Shown here piece after piece: positions 1 through 6,766 of a stretch of 9,722 nucleotides of DNA. The position numbers were made by a program, and so were the translations under genes. Each line of letters opens with the position of its first letter. The stretch's first letter is position 1. The notes under the pieces are model-generated. The model had not been told where the DNA came from. It worked only from the letters and a program-made list of their open reading frames with translations, and ran no database searches. Source of the stretch: Candidatus Latescibacteria bacterium 4484_181 (lineage in GTDB: Bacteria > Latescibacterota > MVCY01); the NCBI GenBank assembly GCA_002049985.1, contig MVCY01000027.1, forward strand, positions 1-9,722, given 5' to 3'.

Positions 1-2
1 AG

Positions 3-176
3 GAGGAGGTTTTCCCATTAGCTCACTCCTCGGCAAGTGAGAGAATATTTAGGAGGGCGAAATGCTTCTTGAGAATTGCTCGGCACATTCGGGGACGGGT
101 GACCGTTTTAGGTATCGCCAATGAGTTGGGGATACTGAAGGAGGTCACAGAGCCTATTTTAAGAGCGGAAAACTAA
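3..176 (+). CDS. 3' end of an unrecognised gene, cut by the window edge
   Basis: This is the only frame open from the window edge to base 176; the other two plus frames stop by base 46. It gives 57 codons ending in ...ELGILKEVTEPILRAEN and a TAA stop. The next gene's GTG follows after one base, an operon-like arrangement that supports a real upstream gene. I do not recognise the product. The fragment is basic in its first half and shows no diagnostic motif. A competing reading is a 20-codon ORF at 62-124 (ATG after an AGGAGGG at 51-57), which would make this stretch a leader rather than a gene end. Confidence 0.4.
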   Translation, partial: EEVFPLAHSSASERIFRRAKCFLRIARHIRGRVTVLGIANELGILKEVTEPILRAEN

Positions 177-177
177 T

Positions 178-1605
178 GTGGCAATGATTGTAAAAAGAGA
201 AAAATCCCAGATACTCAATTACTTAGAGGACAGCTCTAATCTCACTTCAGGGGAGGCCGATCTGGTTTATGTCCCGGAGACCGAAGATGAGGTAAAAGGT
301 GTAGTAAGGGACTGTGCCGACAAGGGAATCCCCTTGACCGTCTCCGCCGGAGGTACCGGAACGGTAGGTGCCAGGATCCCTCTGGGGGGAGCGGTCCTGT
401 CGGTGGAGAGATTGAAGGGGATTTTTTCAATAGATAAGAAGAGAAAAAGGGCAACTCTCCAGCCAGGAGTGGTGATCGATGATTTCCTGAGAACCTTAGA
501 AAATGAAGCTCTCTTTTATCCTCCTTTTCCAACAGAGAGGAGTGCATTTATCGGTGGCAACATTGGCACTAATGCCTCCGGAGAATACAGTTACCGTTTT
601 GGTCCCACCAGGGCTTATGTCCATAGGATAAAAGTAGCACTCTCCACTGGGGAGATATTGGACATAGAACGAGGGAGATACCTTGCCGATAAGGAAGGAC
701 ATATCAAAGTAGGCGATAGGGTGGTGAAAATCCCTTCTTATAAAAGCCCTTCCATCAAAAATGCAGCCGGTTATTTCTCTAAACCTGGGATGGATCTGAT
801 CGATCTGTTTATTGGCTCGGAGGGGACTCTGGGAGTCATAACCGAGGCAGAGGTCACACTTATTCCTGCTTTACCCCCTCGTTTCATAATTGTTATCTTC
901 CTTCCCCAAGAGAGCCGGATACTAGACTTTCTTCGGGAAGTGAAATGGAGCGGCGAAGTGCACCCATTTTCTCTTGAATACTTTGACCGAGATAGCCTGG
1001 AATTCTTGAGGAAGGATTTTCCCCGTATCCCAGATTGCGAATCTGCAATGTACATAGAAGACGAAGAAAGGGAGGAAGTTGTTGATTCATGGATAGAGCT
1101 TGTAGAAAAGTATAATCCGATAGATACCTGGATTAGCGTAGACAAGAAAAGCTATGAAACTCTTGTTGAATTTCGCCACAAGCTCCCAGAGAATATCAAC
1201 GAATATTTCAGAAAGATCAACTCTCACAAGGTAGCCCTGGACATTGCCGTGCCTGAGGCCCAGTTTCCTGAGCTTTTCCAGCTTTATCAGGAAGTGAAGG
1301 CCACTGGTAGGGTCAGCAACGTCCTTTTTGGTCATATTGGAGAAAACCATCTCCATTTCAATTTCTTTCCTCAAGATGAGGACGAAAGACGATGGGTAAT
1401 GGAAACTTATGAACAGGTAGTCCGCAAGGCAGTTGGGGCAGGGGGGACTGTCTCTGCTGAGCATGGTATTGGAAAACTGAAACACAAATATTTGGAGATG
1501 ATGTACGGAAGGGAAGGAATTGCCGAAATGGCAAGGATAAAGAGAGAGATAGACCCCTTCTGTATATTTGGATTAAATAACATCTTCCCAGAGAACTTAC
1601 TTTGA
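178..1605 (+). CDS. glcD: FAD-linked oxidase, GlcD / D-2-hydroxyacid dehydrogenase family
   Basis: This is a complete 475-aa flavoprotein of the FAD_binding_4 plus FAD-oxidase_C type, which oxidises D-2-hydroxyacids such as glycolate, D-lactate or D-2-hydroxyglutarate. The FAD-binding half shows SAGGTGTVGARIP near residue 56, GGNIGTNASG at 126-135 and GSEGTLGVITEAEV near 214. The C-terminal half has GHIGENHLHFN, with His386 and His393 at the spacing of the metal-binding pair in D-2-hydroxyglutarate dehydrogenase, and SAEHGIG with Glu428-His429 matching the third ligand and catalytic His. No iron-sulphur partner (GlcF-like) follows, so the electron acceptor is unknown. The GTG at 178 starts one base after the upstream stop; ATG at 184 is an alternative, and neither has a strong ribosome site. 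The family is certain but the substrate is not. Confidence 0.9.
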   Translation: MAMIVKREKSQILNYLEDSSNLTSGEADLVYVPETEDEVKGVVRDCADKGIPLTVSAGGTGTVGARIPLGGAVLSVERLKGIFSIDKKRKRATLQPGVVIDDFLRTLENEALFYPPFPTERSAFIGGNIGTNASGEYSYRFGPTRAYVHRIKVALSTGEILDIERGRYLADKEGHIKVGDRVVKIPSYKSPSIKNAAGYFSKPGMDLIDLFIGSEGTLGVITEAEVTLIPALPPRFIIVIFLPQESRILDFLREVKWSGEVHPFSLEYFDRDSLEFLRKDFPRIPDCESAMYIEDEEREEVVDSWIELVEKYNPIDTWISVDKKSYETLVEFRHKLPENINEYFRKINSHKVALDIAVPEAQFPELFQLYQEVKATGRVSNVLFGHIGENHLHFNFFPQDEDERRWVMETYEQVVRKAVGAGGTVSAEHGIGKLKHKYLEMMYGREGIAEMARIKREIDPFCIFGLNNIFPENLL

Positions 1606-1727
1606 AATTAAGCTTAAACCCAGATTCGGGAAAAACTCCTCTGAAAATTTTTCTGTCTCTTGGGTGGATTCTTCTGAAAAATGGCAATTTCACAGAAACC
1701 GTGCTCTGTTGTACCTTGAAGACGGAT

Positions 1728-1782
1728 TGTAGGAGGCGTCTCCAGACGTCGATGGAATCGGGCTCTGGAGAACGGGGGCACA
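1728..1782. repeat. 55-bp decayed palindromic repeat element
   Basis: The outer TGT (1728-1730) pairs with ACA (1780-1782). The core TCTCCAGA (1739-1746) pairs perfectly with TCTGGAGA (1764-1771). The tip CGAT (1750-1753) pairs with ATCG (1757-1760) around a GGA loop. All three paired blocks share one exact centre, so the whole 55 bp is a single symmetric element with mutated stretches between the blocks. The pattern (TGTAGGAG... around CTCCAGA/TCTGGAG) resembles dispersed intergenic palindromes I recall from environmental bacterial genomes. That family link is from memory and unverified. No T-run follows, so it is not a standard terminator. Confidence 0.6.
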
Positions 1783-1815
1783 AAGTAGGCAACACTTTCA
1801 TAGATAGATAATTAG

Positions 1816-1836
1816 CCTTTGCGATCTTTGCGGTTA
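1816..1836. repeat. Short direct repeat, CTTTGCG twice with 9-base period
   Basis: CTTTGCG occurs at 1817-1823 and again at 1826-1832, followed by GTTA. On the minus strand this reads as ACCGCAAAGATCGCAAAGG, which resembles the degenerate CGCAAAG-type tandem repeats seen between genes in some environmental genomes. With only two units here it may be a remnant or chance. Confidence 0.3.
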
Positions 1837-1996
1837 GAGATGCCTTTTGATACATCGCTTCTTGCCTGTCACGATAGGGACAAAATGTTTGTACCAAATA
1901 AGAGTGGCCATTTATTCGAAGTCCCCTTAGGGGCGATATGTCTTGCTTGTTTTTCGTGAGTTTTCCGAGTGTTTCTCTAAATTTGGGAGGCTCAGA

Positions 1997-3166
1997 ATGA
2001 ATCCTGAAATCTTCAGAGAATATGATATTCGAGGTGTTGTGGACAAGGACCTTACCGATGAGATTGCCAGACAGATAGGGCAGGCTTTTGGGACTTACGT
2101 TCAGGCTGTGGCCTCAGCTCCGAACGCTTTGCTAATGCGGTAATAGATGGATTGCTCTCCACTGGATGCAATGTCGTAGATGTGGGCCTTCTGCCAACCC
2201 CTGTCTTCTATTACTCCATAGTCCATTTGAAAACTGGATCGTGCAGAGACGGTAGATTCATATTGTAGCTATTTAAAGAGCAGGATAGATATCAAAAGAG
2301 AGGTGAAGGTGGTATTAGATGCTGGCAACGGCACTACCGGGGCTGTGGCCCCCGATTTGATCGAAGCTATTGGCTGCAGAGTCAAGAGATTATATTGTGA
2401 CTTAGACGGCAACTTTCCCAACCACTTCCCTGATCCCACTATCCCTGAGTACTTGAAAGATTTGACCCAAGTTGTCAAAGGTGAGAAGGCCGAGCTGGGT
2501 GTGGCATATGACGGTGATGGTGACCGAATAGGTGTGGTGGATGATAAGGGCCGGATAGTCTGGGGTGACAGGTTGCTAATCCTCTTCTCTCGCCAGATAT
2601 TGAAGCAGAAGAAGGGGGCAAAGATAATATTTGATGTAAAATGCTCCCAGGCTTTAATGGAGGATGTCAAAAAACACGGGGGAGTGCCGATTATGTGGAA
2701 AACAGGCCATTCCCTGATAAAAGAGAAACTGAGGCAAGAGGGGGCTCTTCTGGCAGGGGAGATGAGCGGACATATGTTCTTTGCAGACAGATATTACGGC
2801 TATGATGATGCTATCTACGCATCCTGCCGCCTGTTAGAGATACTGTCCCAGAGTAATAAGGCGCTCTCGGAGTTGTTAAAGGATGTTCCTCTTTACTTTG
2901 CTACCCCAGAGATAAGGGTGCCCTGCCCAGACGAGGAGAAGTTCAAGGTGGTGGAGCAGGTCAAAAGATACTTCCAGACCAGGTACAACACTATTGATGT
3001 GGACGGTGTGCGTATATTGTTTGACGATGGTTGGGGGTTGATCAGGGCATCCAATACCCAGCCGATTCTGGTTCTGCGCTTTGAAGCCAGGACTGAACAG
3101 GGACTTGAGGAAATAAGGGAGATAATTACTGGGAAACTCAGAGAGTTTTCCCCAGTTTCCCTATAG
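1997..3166 (+). pseudogene. Broken phosphomannomutase/phosphoglucomutase gene, two internal deletions
   Basis: Three pieces of one alpha-D-phosphohexomutase gene lie in order but in different frames. Piece 1 starts at ATG 1997 after GGGAGG (1985-1990) and encodes MNPEIFREYDIRGVVDKDLT...QAFGTYVQ, the classic N-terminus; it loses homology near 2105-2112 and stops at 2143. Piece 2, in another frame, runs ...LSSERFANAVIDGLL and GLLPTPVFYYSIVHLKT, then breaks near 2235 and stops at 2268. Piece 3 returns to the first frame at ETVDSYCSYLKSRIDIK and continues to the normal end. From family knowledge, about ten codons (the VGRD strand) are missing at the first break and roughly fifty at the second, including the T-G/A-S-H-N-P phosphoserine loop needed for catalysis. 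Conversion of mannose or glucose 6-phosphate to 1-phosphate is therefore not expected from this copy. Confidence 0.85.
2303..3166 (+). CDS. Remaining C-terminal ORF of the phosphohexomutase (domains 2-4)
   Basis: This 287-codon open frame is the intact rear of the broken phosphohexomutase. It begins VKVVLDAGNGTTGAVAP at a GTG preceded by a purine-rich stretch, so internal initiation is possible but unproven. It keeps the metal-binding loop DGDGDRIG (2510 onward), the sugar-specificity motif GEMSGH (2756-2773) and the phosphate-binding RASNTQP (3044-3064). Homology extends in frame upstream to about 2240, so 2303 is not the ancestral start. Without domain 1 and its phosphoserine, a protein made from here should not be a mutase. 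The undamaged frame over 860 bases suggests the breaks are recent or are assembly errors. Confidence 0.75.
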   Translation: MKVVLDAGNGTTGAVAPDLIEAIGCRVKRLYCDLDGNFPNHFPDPTIPEYLKDLTQVVKGEKAELGVAYDGDGDRIGVVDDKGRIVWGDRLLILFSRQILKQKKGAKIIFDVKCSQALMEDVKKHGGVPIMWKTGHSLIKEKLRQEGALLAGEMSGHMFFADRYYGYDDAIYASCRLLEILSQSNKALSELLKDVPLYFATPEIRVPCPDEEKFKVVEQVKRYFQTRYNTIDVDGVRILFDDGWGLIRASNTQPILVLRFEARTEQGLEEIREIITGKLREFSPVSL

Positions 3167-3230
3167 GGCATTTCTCCATGGGGAAGAAGACTGTATGGTG
3201 CTTTTTAGGTTCACCCTTTCGAGAAAAATC

Positions 3231-3259
3231 TTGACAAACTCCCTGAGACAATGTAATTT
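3231..3259 (+). promoter_or_regulatory. Predicted sigma70-type promoter for rpsU-cvpA-mutS2
   Basis: A perfect -35 hexamer TTGACA (3231-3236) is followed after 17 bases by TAATTT (3254-3259) as the -10. TGTAAT at 3252-3257 would be a better hexamer but leaves only 15 bases. It lies in the gap after the phosphohexomutase and about 120 bases before rpsU, implying a leader of roughly 115 nt. Confidence 0.5.
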
Positions 3260-3314
3260 TTGGGTTATAAATTCTTAAAATAAATGTCCGAAAAATCAAG
3301 TTGTTGTGAGAGTG

Positions 3315-3371
3315 ATGTCGCGGAAAGCAACTAAGAAATCTCTGAAAAGGCGGTGCAGAGAAAGGAGGTGA
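3315..3371 (+). other. Possible 18-codon basic leader peptide upstream of rpsU
   Basis: ATG at 3315 opens a short frame, MSRKATKKSLKRRCRERR, whose TGA stop (3369-3371) overlaps the end of the rpsU ribosome binding site (AAAGGAGGTG, 3361-3370). Nine of the eighteen residues are Lys or Arg. There is no clear ribosome site for the ATG; GTG at 3306 in the same frame is an alternative start. The position would suit translational coupling or a leader for ribosomal-protein control, but chance is the simpler reading. Confidence 0.2.
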
Positions 3372-3380
3372 AGCAGAAGG

Positions 3381-3551
3381 ATGCCAGGCATTGTTGTGCA
3401 GGAGAGAGAGCCTTTTGAAAAGGCCCTCAAGAGGTTCAACAAGGTCTGCGAAAAAGAGGGTTTAATGTCTGAACTAAAGAAGCGTCAATATTTTGAGAAA
3501 CCCAGCGAGAGAAGAAAGAAAAATAAGCGCAAAAAGAACAAGGGGATGTGA
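3381..3551 (+). CDS. rpsU: 30S ribosomal protein S21
   Basis: This small gene encodes 56 residues, beginning MPGIVVQEREPFEKALKRFN and ending in a lysine/arginine-rich tail (PSERRKKNKRKKNKGM), the full normal pattern of ribosomal protein S21. S21 binds the 30S platform near the 3' end of 16S rRNA and helps initiation. A near-consensus ribosome binding site AAAGGAGGTG (3361-3370) sits ten bases before the ATG. It heads a probable operon with cvpA and mutS2 and has its own likely promoter at 3231. The gap to cvpA is 119 bases and contains a weak stem (GGCAG 3600-3604 with CTGCC 3630-3634) that could separate the two genes' expression. Confidence 0.95.
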   Translation: MPGIVVQEREPFEKALKRFNKVCEKEGLMSELKKRQYFEKPSERRKKNKRKKNKGM

Positions 3552-3670
3552 TTTCTATGTCTCCCTGGTGGGGGATGACTTGAGGGTCGCTCTCTACTCG
3601 GCAGGCAGACTTAACTGTCAACTGTTTGGCTGCCAGAACAGATGGTGGGACGCAGCCAAGGGGAGAGACA

Positions 3671-4264
3671 ATGAACTGGGTAGACGCAATAATTCTGTTT
3701 ATCCTTATTTTTTCCATTGTTAAGGGCTGGCGCCGAGGATTTTTCCGAAGCCTAATCGGACTGGTGGGATTCTTCTTATCTGTATTTCTCGCAACCAGCT
3801 ACCTGTACTGGGCAAAAGGGCTGATCCTCAGGTTCTTTTCTCTTCCTTCTGGCGTAGCTGCATTAATAGGGTTTTTGATTATTTTCCTTGTTCTGCTGGC
3901 TCTGTTTCACATAATCGGTTCAATGGTGCAGAGGATAGTTCATCTCACCCCCATAGGAATTTTGGATACCCTGGGGGGAATGGGATTAGGCCTTTTAGCA
4001 GGCGGAATCATAGCCAGTCTCCTTCTGCTGTTTCTCTCCATTCTCCCTTTGCCCGAGGAGGTCTCTTGCCAAATAGAAGAATCTCCGCTTGCCAGATCAA
4101 CCCGGAATATTGCCCCTTATGTCTTCGGTAAGCTCAAGGAAGAGTTCCCTGAGATCAAGGATGAAGTGAACAGAAAATTGCTGCAGAGCCCATTGGACAA
4201 GGCCAGAGAGCAGGTGGAGATAGACAGCCTGATCCAGAAGGAGATGAATAGACAGTCCAGATGA
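3671..4264 (+). CDS. cvpA: CvpA family membrane protein
   Basis: This 197-aa inner-membrane protein belongs to the CvpA (colicin V production) family. It starts MNWVDAIILFILIFSIVKGW with the typical short first helix and the RRGFFRSLIGLVG motif. About four membrane helices follow, near residues 3-17, 24-45, 60-85 and 100-125, with the conserved LDTLGGMGLGLLAGG before the last. The C-terminus is a charged cytoplasmic tail. ATG 3671 is chosen because GGGGAG (3660-3665) lies five bases before it and the family begins here; a TTG at 3626 only adds an unrelated segment. Its TGA overlaps the mutS2 ATG (ATGA), so the two are translationally coupled. The molecular role of CvpA is poorly defined; envelope homeostasis has been proposed. 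Confidence 0.92.
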   Translation: MNWVDAIILFILIFSIVKGWRRGFFRSLIGLVGFFLSVFLATSYLYWAKGLILRFFSLPSGVAALIGFLIIFLVLLALFHIIGSMVQRIVHLTPIGILDTLGGMGLGLLAGGIIASLLLLFLSILPLPEEVSCQIEESPLARSTRNIAPYVFGKLKEEFPEIKDEVNRKLLQSPLDKAREQVEIDSLIQKEMNRQSR

Positions 4265-6666
4265 TTGACGAACATACTCTAAGCGTCCTAGAGTTCGCTA
4301 AGGTCAAGAAATTAATCGCCTCCTATGCCCTCTCCCCCTTGGGAGCAGAACAGATAGAGAGAATAGTTCCATCTGATGACCTGGAGACTATTAGTAGAAA
4401 ACTCAAGGAAATTTCAGAGTTTACCACTTTGATCTCCTTGGACGAGCCGATTCCTCTTTCTGGAATCAAGGATATACGCCCTTGTTTAGAAAGGTGTAAG
4501 ACCCAGGGGGCAATTCTTCTGCCCGAGGATTTTCTTCGGTTAAGGGAGACCCTGAGGGTCTGTCGACTGATACGAGGGTATTTCTCTGAAAAACGTAAGA
4601 AGAAATACCCTCTTTTGTTTTCTATAGCTACAAGGCTTGTTTCTCATCCAGAGCTGGAGGAGAAGATTGAGCGCACAATTGACCCTGGGGGAGAAGTGAA
4701 AAGTTCTGCCAGTCCCGAGCTTGCCAAAATAGGAAGCGAGATCGAACGCTCAAGGGACCTACTTCACAGAAAGTTGGAAGAGATCCTGAAACGACTTCCG
4801 GACAGCGTTCTCCAGGAGAGGGTCATTACCCTCAGGAACAGTCGTTATGTGATACCTATTCGGGCAGGACAGCAGGGGAGGCTAAAGGGGATAATCCACG
4901 ATCAGTCTGCCAGCGGGGCGACCCTCTTTATGGAGCCTTTGGTTACCTTGGAGATAAGCAATCGTATCCAACAACTGGAGGTGGCTGAGCAAAGAGAGGT
5001 TGAGCGCATCCTGGATAGATTGACCCAAGAGGTTGTCCAGGTGAGGGATGAGCTGGCGCAAAATGTCTTCGTTCTGGGACAGTTGGACGCGATCTGTGCA
5101 AAGGCGTCCTACGCTCTGGCCACCCAATCGACAGAGCCTTTGGTGAATAACGAAGGCAGGATAGTTATCAAGAAAGGGAGACACCCACTTTTGATAGAGT
5201 TGTTGGGCAAACAAAATGTTGTGCCTCTGGACCTGAGATTGGGGGAAGATTTCTTCACCCTGGTGGTGACTGGTCCCAATGCAGGTGGAAAGACGGTGGC
5301 GTTGAAGACTGTGGGGCTTCTAACCCTAATGGTCCAATCTGGTCTTCATATTCCAGCCGAGCCGGGTTCTGAGATAGCAGTTTTCCAGGACATCTTTGCC
5401 GACATCGGAGACGAGCAGTCCCTTGAACAGGACCTCTCCACCTTCTCCTCACATGTTCGCCAGTGGGCCAAGGCCTGCTCTCTGGCCAACAGCAACACTT
5501 TGGTGCTTCTGGACGAGATAGGTTCAGGAACCAACCCCGAGGAGGGAGTAGCATTGGCGATCGCTATCCTCCGGACCCTTACCTCAAGGGGAGCCAGGAC
5601 GATTGCAACCACCCACCACGGGGCGCTGAAGCTCTTTGCCTATCGAGAAGATAAGGCGGAAAACGGCTCGATGCAGTTTGACTCTGCCACCTTAATGCCC
5701 ACTTTCCGATTCCAACTGGGTATGCCAGGCTCCAGCTATGCCTTCCAGATTGCCCGAAAACTGGGACTTTCGGAGGGAGTCATAGCCGATGCTGCATCCT
5801 ATATGGGCCAAGACTCCCGTCGGGTGGAGGACTTAATCGGGGACCTGGAGAAAAAAGCACAGGCCTTGAGCCAGGAGAGCCAGCAGCTCGAAAGTACCAG
5901 GCTTCACCTGCAGAAGCTTGTGACTGTTTATGAGGAAAAATTGGGGAAGGTAAAGGAAGAGGCCAAGCAATTGAAGAGAAAGGCATTGGAAGAGGCGAAA
6001 CAGATTGTCCAGCAGGCCAACGCACTGGTGGAGCAGACGGTGGCTGAGATAAGAAACCAGAAGGCTTCTACTGAGGTGATTAAGCAGTCCAGGAAACAGG
6101 TGAGAAAGTCAGTTGAGCAGATTGAGAGCCAACTGGAACGGCTGACGAAGACAGAGCGCAGGAGGCCGATTCAGGTGAAGGCAGGAGACAGGGTGTGGAT
6201 TGAGCTGTTCCATTGCGAGGGCGAGGTGCTTAAGGAGGCCGATTCCTCGGGTAGGATTCAAGTCCAGGTGGGCAAGACCAAGTTCACTGTGCCGATTGAC
6301 CAGGTGGGCGAAGCCAAAGGAGAGCAGAGGGCGTCCCTCCAGAAGGTCTCGGCTGCGCTGCCTTTCTCCACCACGGTTCCAGATCGTATTGATCTGCGAG
6401 GCATGGTTTTTGAAGAGGCATCAGCGGCTGTAGACAAATATCTTGACAGCGCCTATCTGGCTGGCTGGCAGAGGGTGACTGTGATCCATGGAAAAGGCAC
6501 CGGTGCGCTCAGGGCTAAGATCGGAGCTTTTCTGAGGCAGCATCCCCGGGTGAAGGCCCAGCGACTGGGCAACTGGGATGAAGGGGGAGAAGGAGTGACT
6601 ATTGTTGAGCTAAAGGATGGAGAAACTCAGCATCTTAAAGAAGGAACAAAATTATGGAGAGATTAA
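4261..6666 (+). CDS. mutS2: Endonuclease MutS2 / ribosome-collision ATPase
   Basis: This complete 801-aa MutS2 is close to the family's usual length of about 780-790. It lacks the mismatch-recognition domain of MutS. In order: a core/lever region (residues about 1-310), the ABC-type ATPase with Walker A GPNAGGKT (338-345) and Walker B LLDEIGSGT (416-424), a long coiled coil (about 510-625), a small beta (KOW-like) domain near 635-690, and a C-terminal Smr domain with IDLRG (710-714) and HGKGTG (743-748). The family suppresses homologous recombination in some species, and in Bacillus acts on collided ribosomes. The Smr motifs needed for nucleic-acid binding or cleavage are present. It is coupled to cvpA by an ATGA overlap; AAGGAG at 4238-4243 is rather distant. 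No frameshift is seen. Confidence 0.96.
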   Translation: MIDEHTLSVLEFAKVKKLIASYALSPLGAEQIERIVPSDDLETISRKLKEISEFTTLISLDEPIPLSGIKDIRPCLERCKTQGAILLPEDFLRLRETLRVCRLIRGYFSEKRKKKYPLLFSIATRLVSHPELEEKIERTIDPGGEVKSSASPELAKIGSEIERSRDLLHRKLEEILKRLPDSVLQERVITLRNSRYVIPIRAGQQGRLKGIIHDQSASGATLFMEPLVTLEISNRIQQLEVAEQREVERILDRLTQEVVQVRDELAQNVFVLGQLDAICAKASYALATQSTEPLVNNEGRIVIKKGRHPLLIELLGKQNVVPLDLRLGEDFFTLVVTGPNAGGKTVALKTVGLLTLMVQSGLHIPAEPGSEIAVFQDIFADIGDEQSLEQDLSTFSSHVRQWAKACSLANSNTLVLLDEIGSGTNPEEGVALAIAILRTLTSRGARTIATTHHGALKLFAYREDKAENGSMQFDSATLMPTFRFQLGMPGSSYAFQIARKLGLSEGVIADAASYMGQDSRRVEDLIGDLEKKAQALSQESQQLESTRLHLQKLVTVYEEKLGKVKEEAKQLKRKALEEAKQIVQQANALVEQTVAEIRNQKASTEVIKQSRKQVRKSVEQIESQLERLTKTERRRPIQVKAGDRVWIELFHCEGEVLKEADSSGRIQVQVGKTKFTVPIDQVGEAKGEQRASLQKVSAALPFSTTVPDRIDLRGMVFEEASAAVDKYLDSAYLAGWQRVTVIHGKGTGALRAKIGAFLRQHPRVKAQRLGNWDEGGEGVTIVELKDGETQHLKEGTKLWRD

Positions 6667-6766
6667 ACAGAGGTCTTTAGCTTATATGCAGGCGAAGGGT
6701 ATCCCTGTCCTTTTAGGGCTGCAAGTCATAATTTCACCCTCTAAACTTAAACTTAGGAGATGAATT

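Larger units (their letters stand above)
1606..1996. other. Gene-free stretch of about 390 bp with repeat remnants
   Basis: No convincing gene is present. A 69-codon plus-strand ORF begins at a TTG overlapping the glcD stop but runs through a palindrome and has no recognisable motif. The stretch holds the 55-bp decayed palindrome at 1728-1782, a doubled CTTTGCG at 1817-1832, and CCCCTTAGGGG at 1923-1933. I see no clear terminator for glcD and no good promoter for the following gene. Confidence 0.6.

Noticed and set aside
1602..1811. 69-codon plus-strand ORF after glcD
   Set aside because: It starts at a TTG without a ribosome site, crosses the palindrome at 1728-1782 and resembles no protein I know.
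1358..1897. 179-codon minus-strand ORF reaching from glcD into the repeat-bearing gap
   Set aside because: Half of it is antisense to conserved glcD codons and it runs through the decayed palindrome; no recognisable domain.
3159..3168. CCCTATAGGG palindrome over the phosphohexomutase stop codon
   Set aside because: A ten-base palindrome without a loop or T-run; likely chance, not a terminator.
3600..3634. Stem GGCAG/CTGCC between rpsU and cvpA as a terminator
   Set aside because: It has only five firm base pairs with a long loop and no following T-run; too weak to call.
3493..3723. 76-codon ORF overlapping the end of rpsU and the start of cvpA
   Set aside because: It overlaps the verified 3' end of S21 and the start of CvpA in another frame; both of those have clear homology and ribosome sites.
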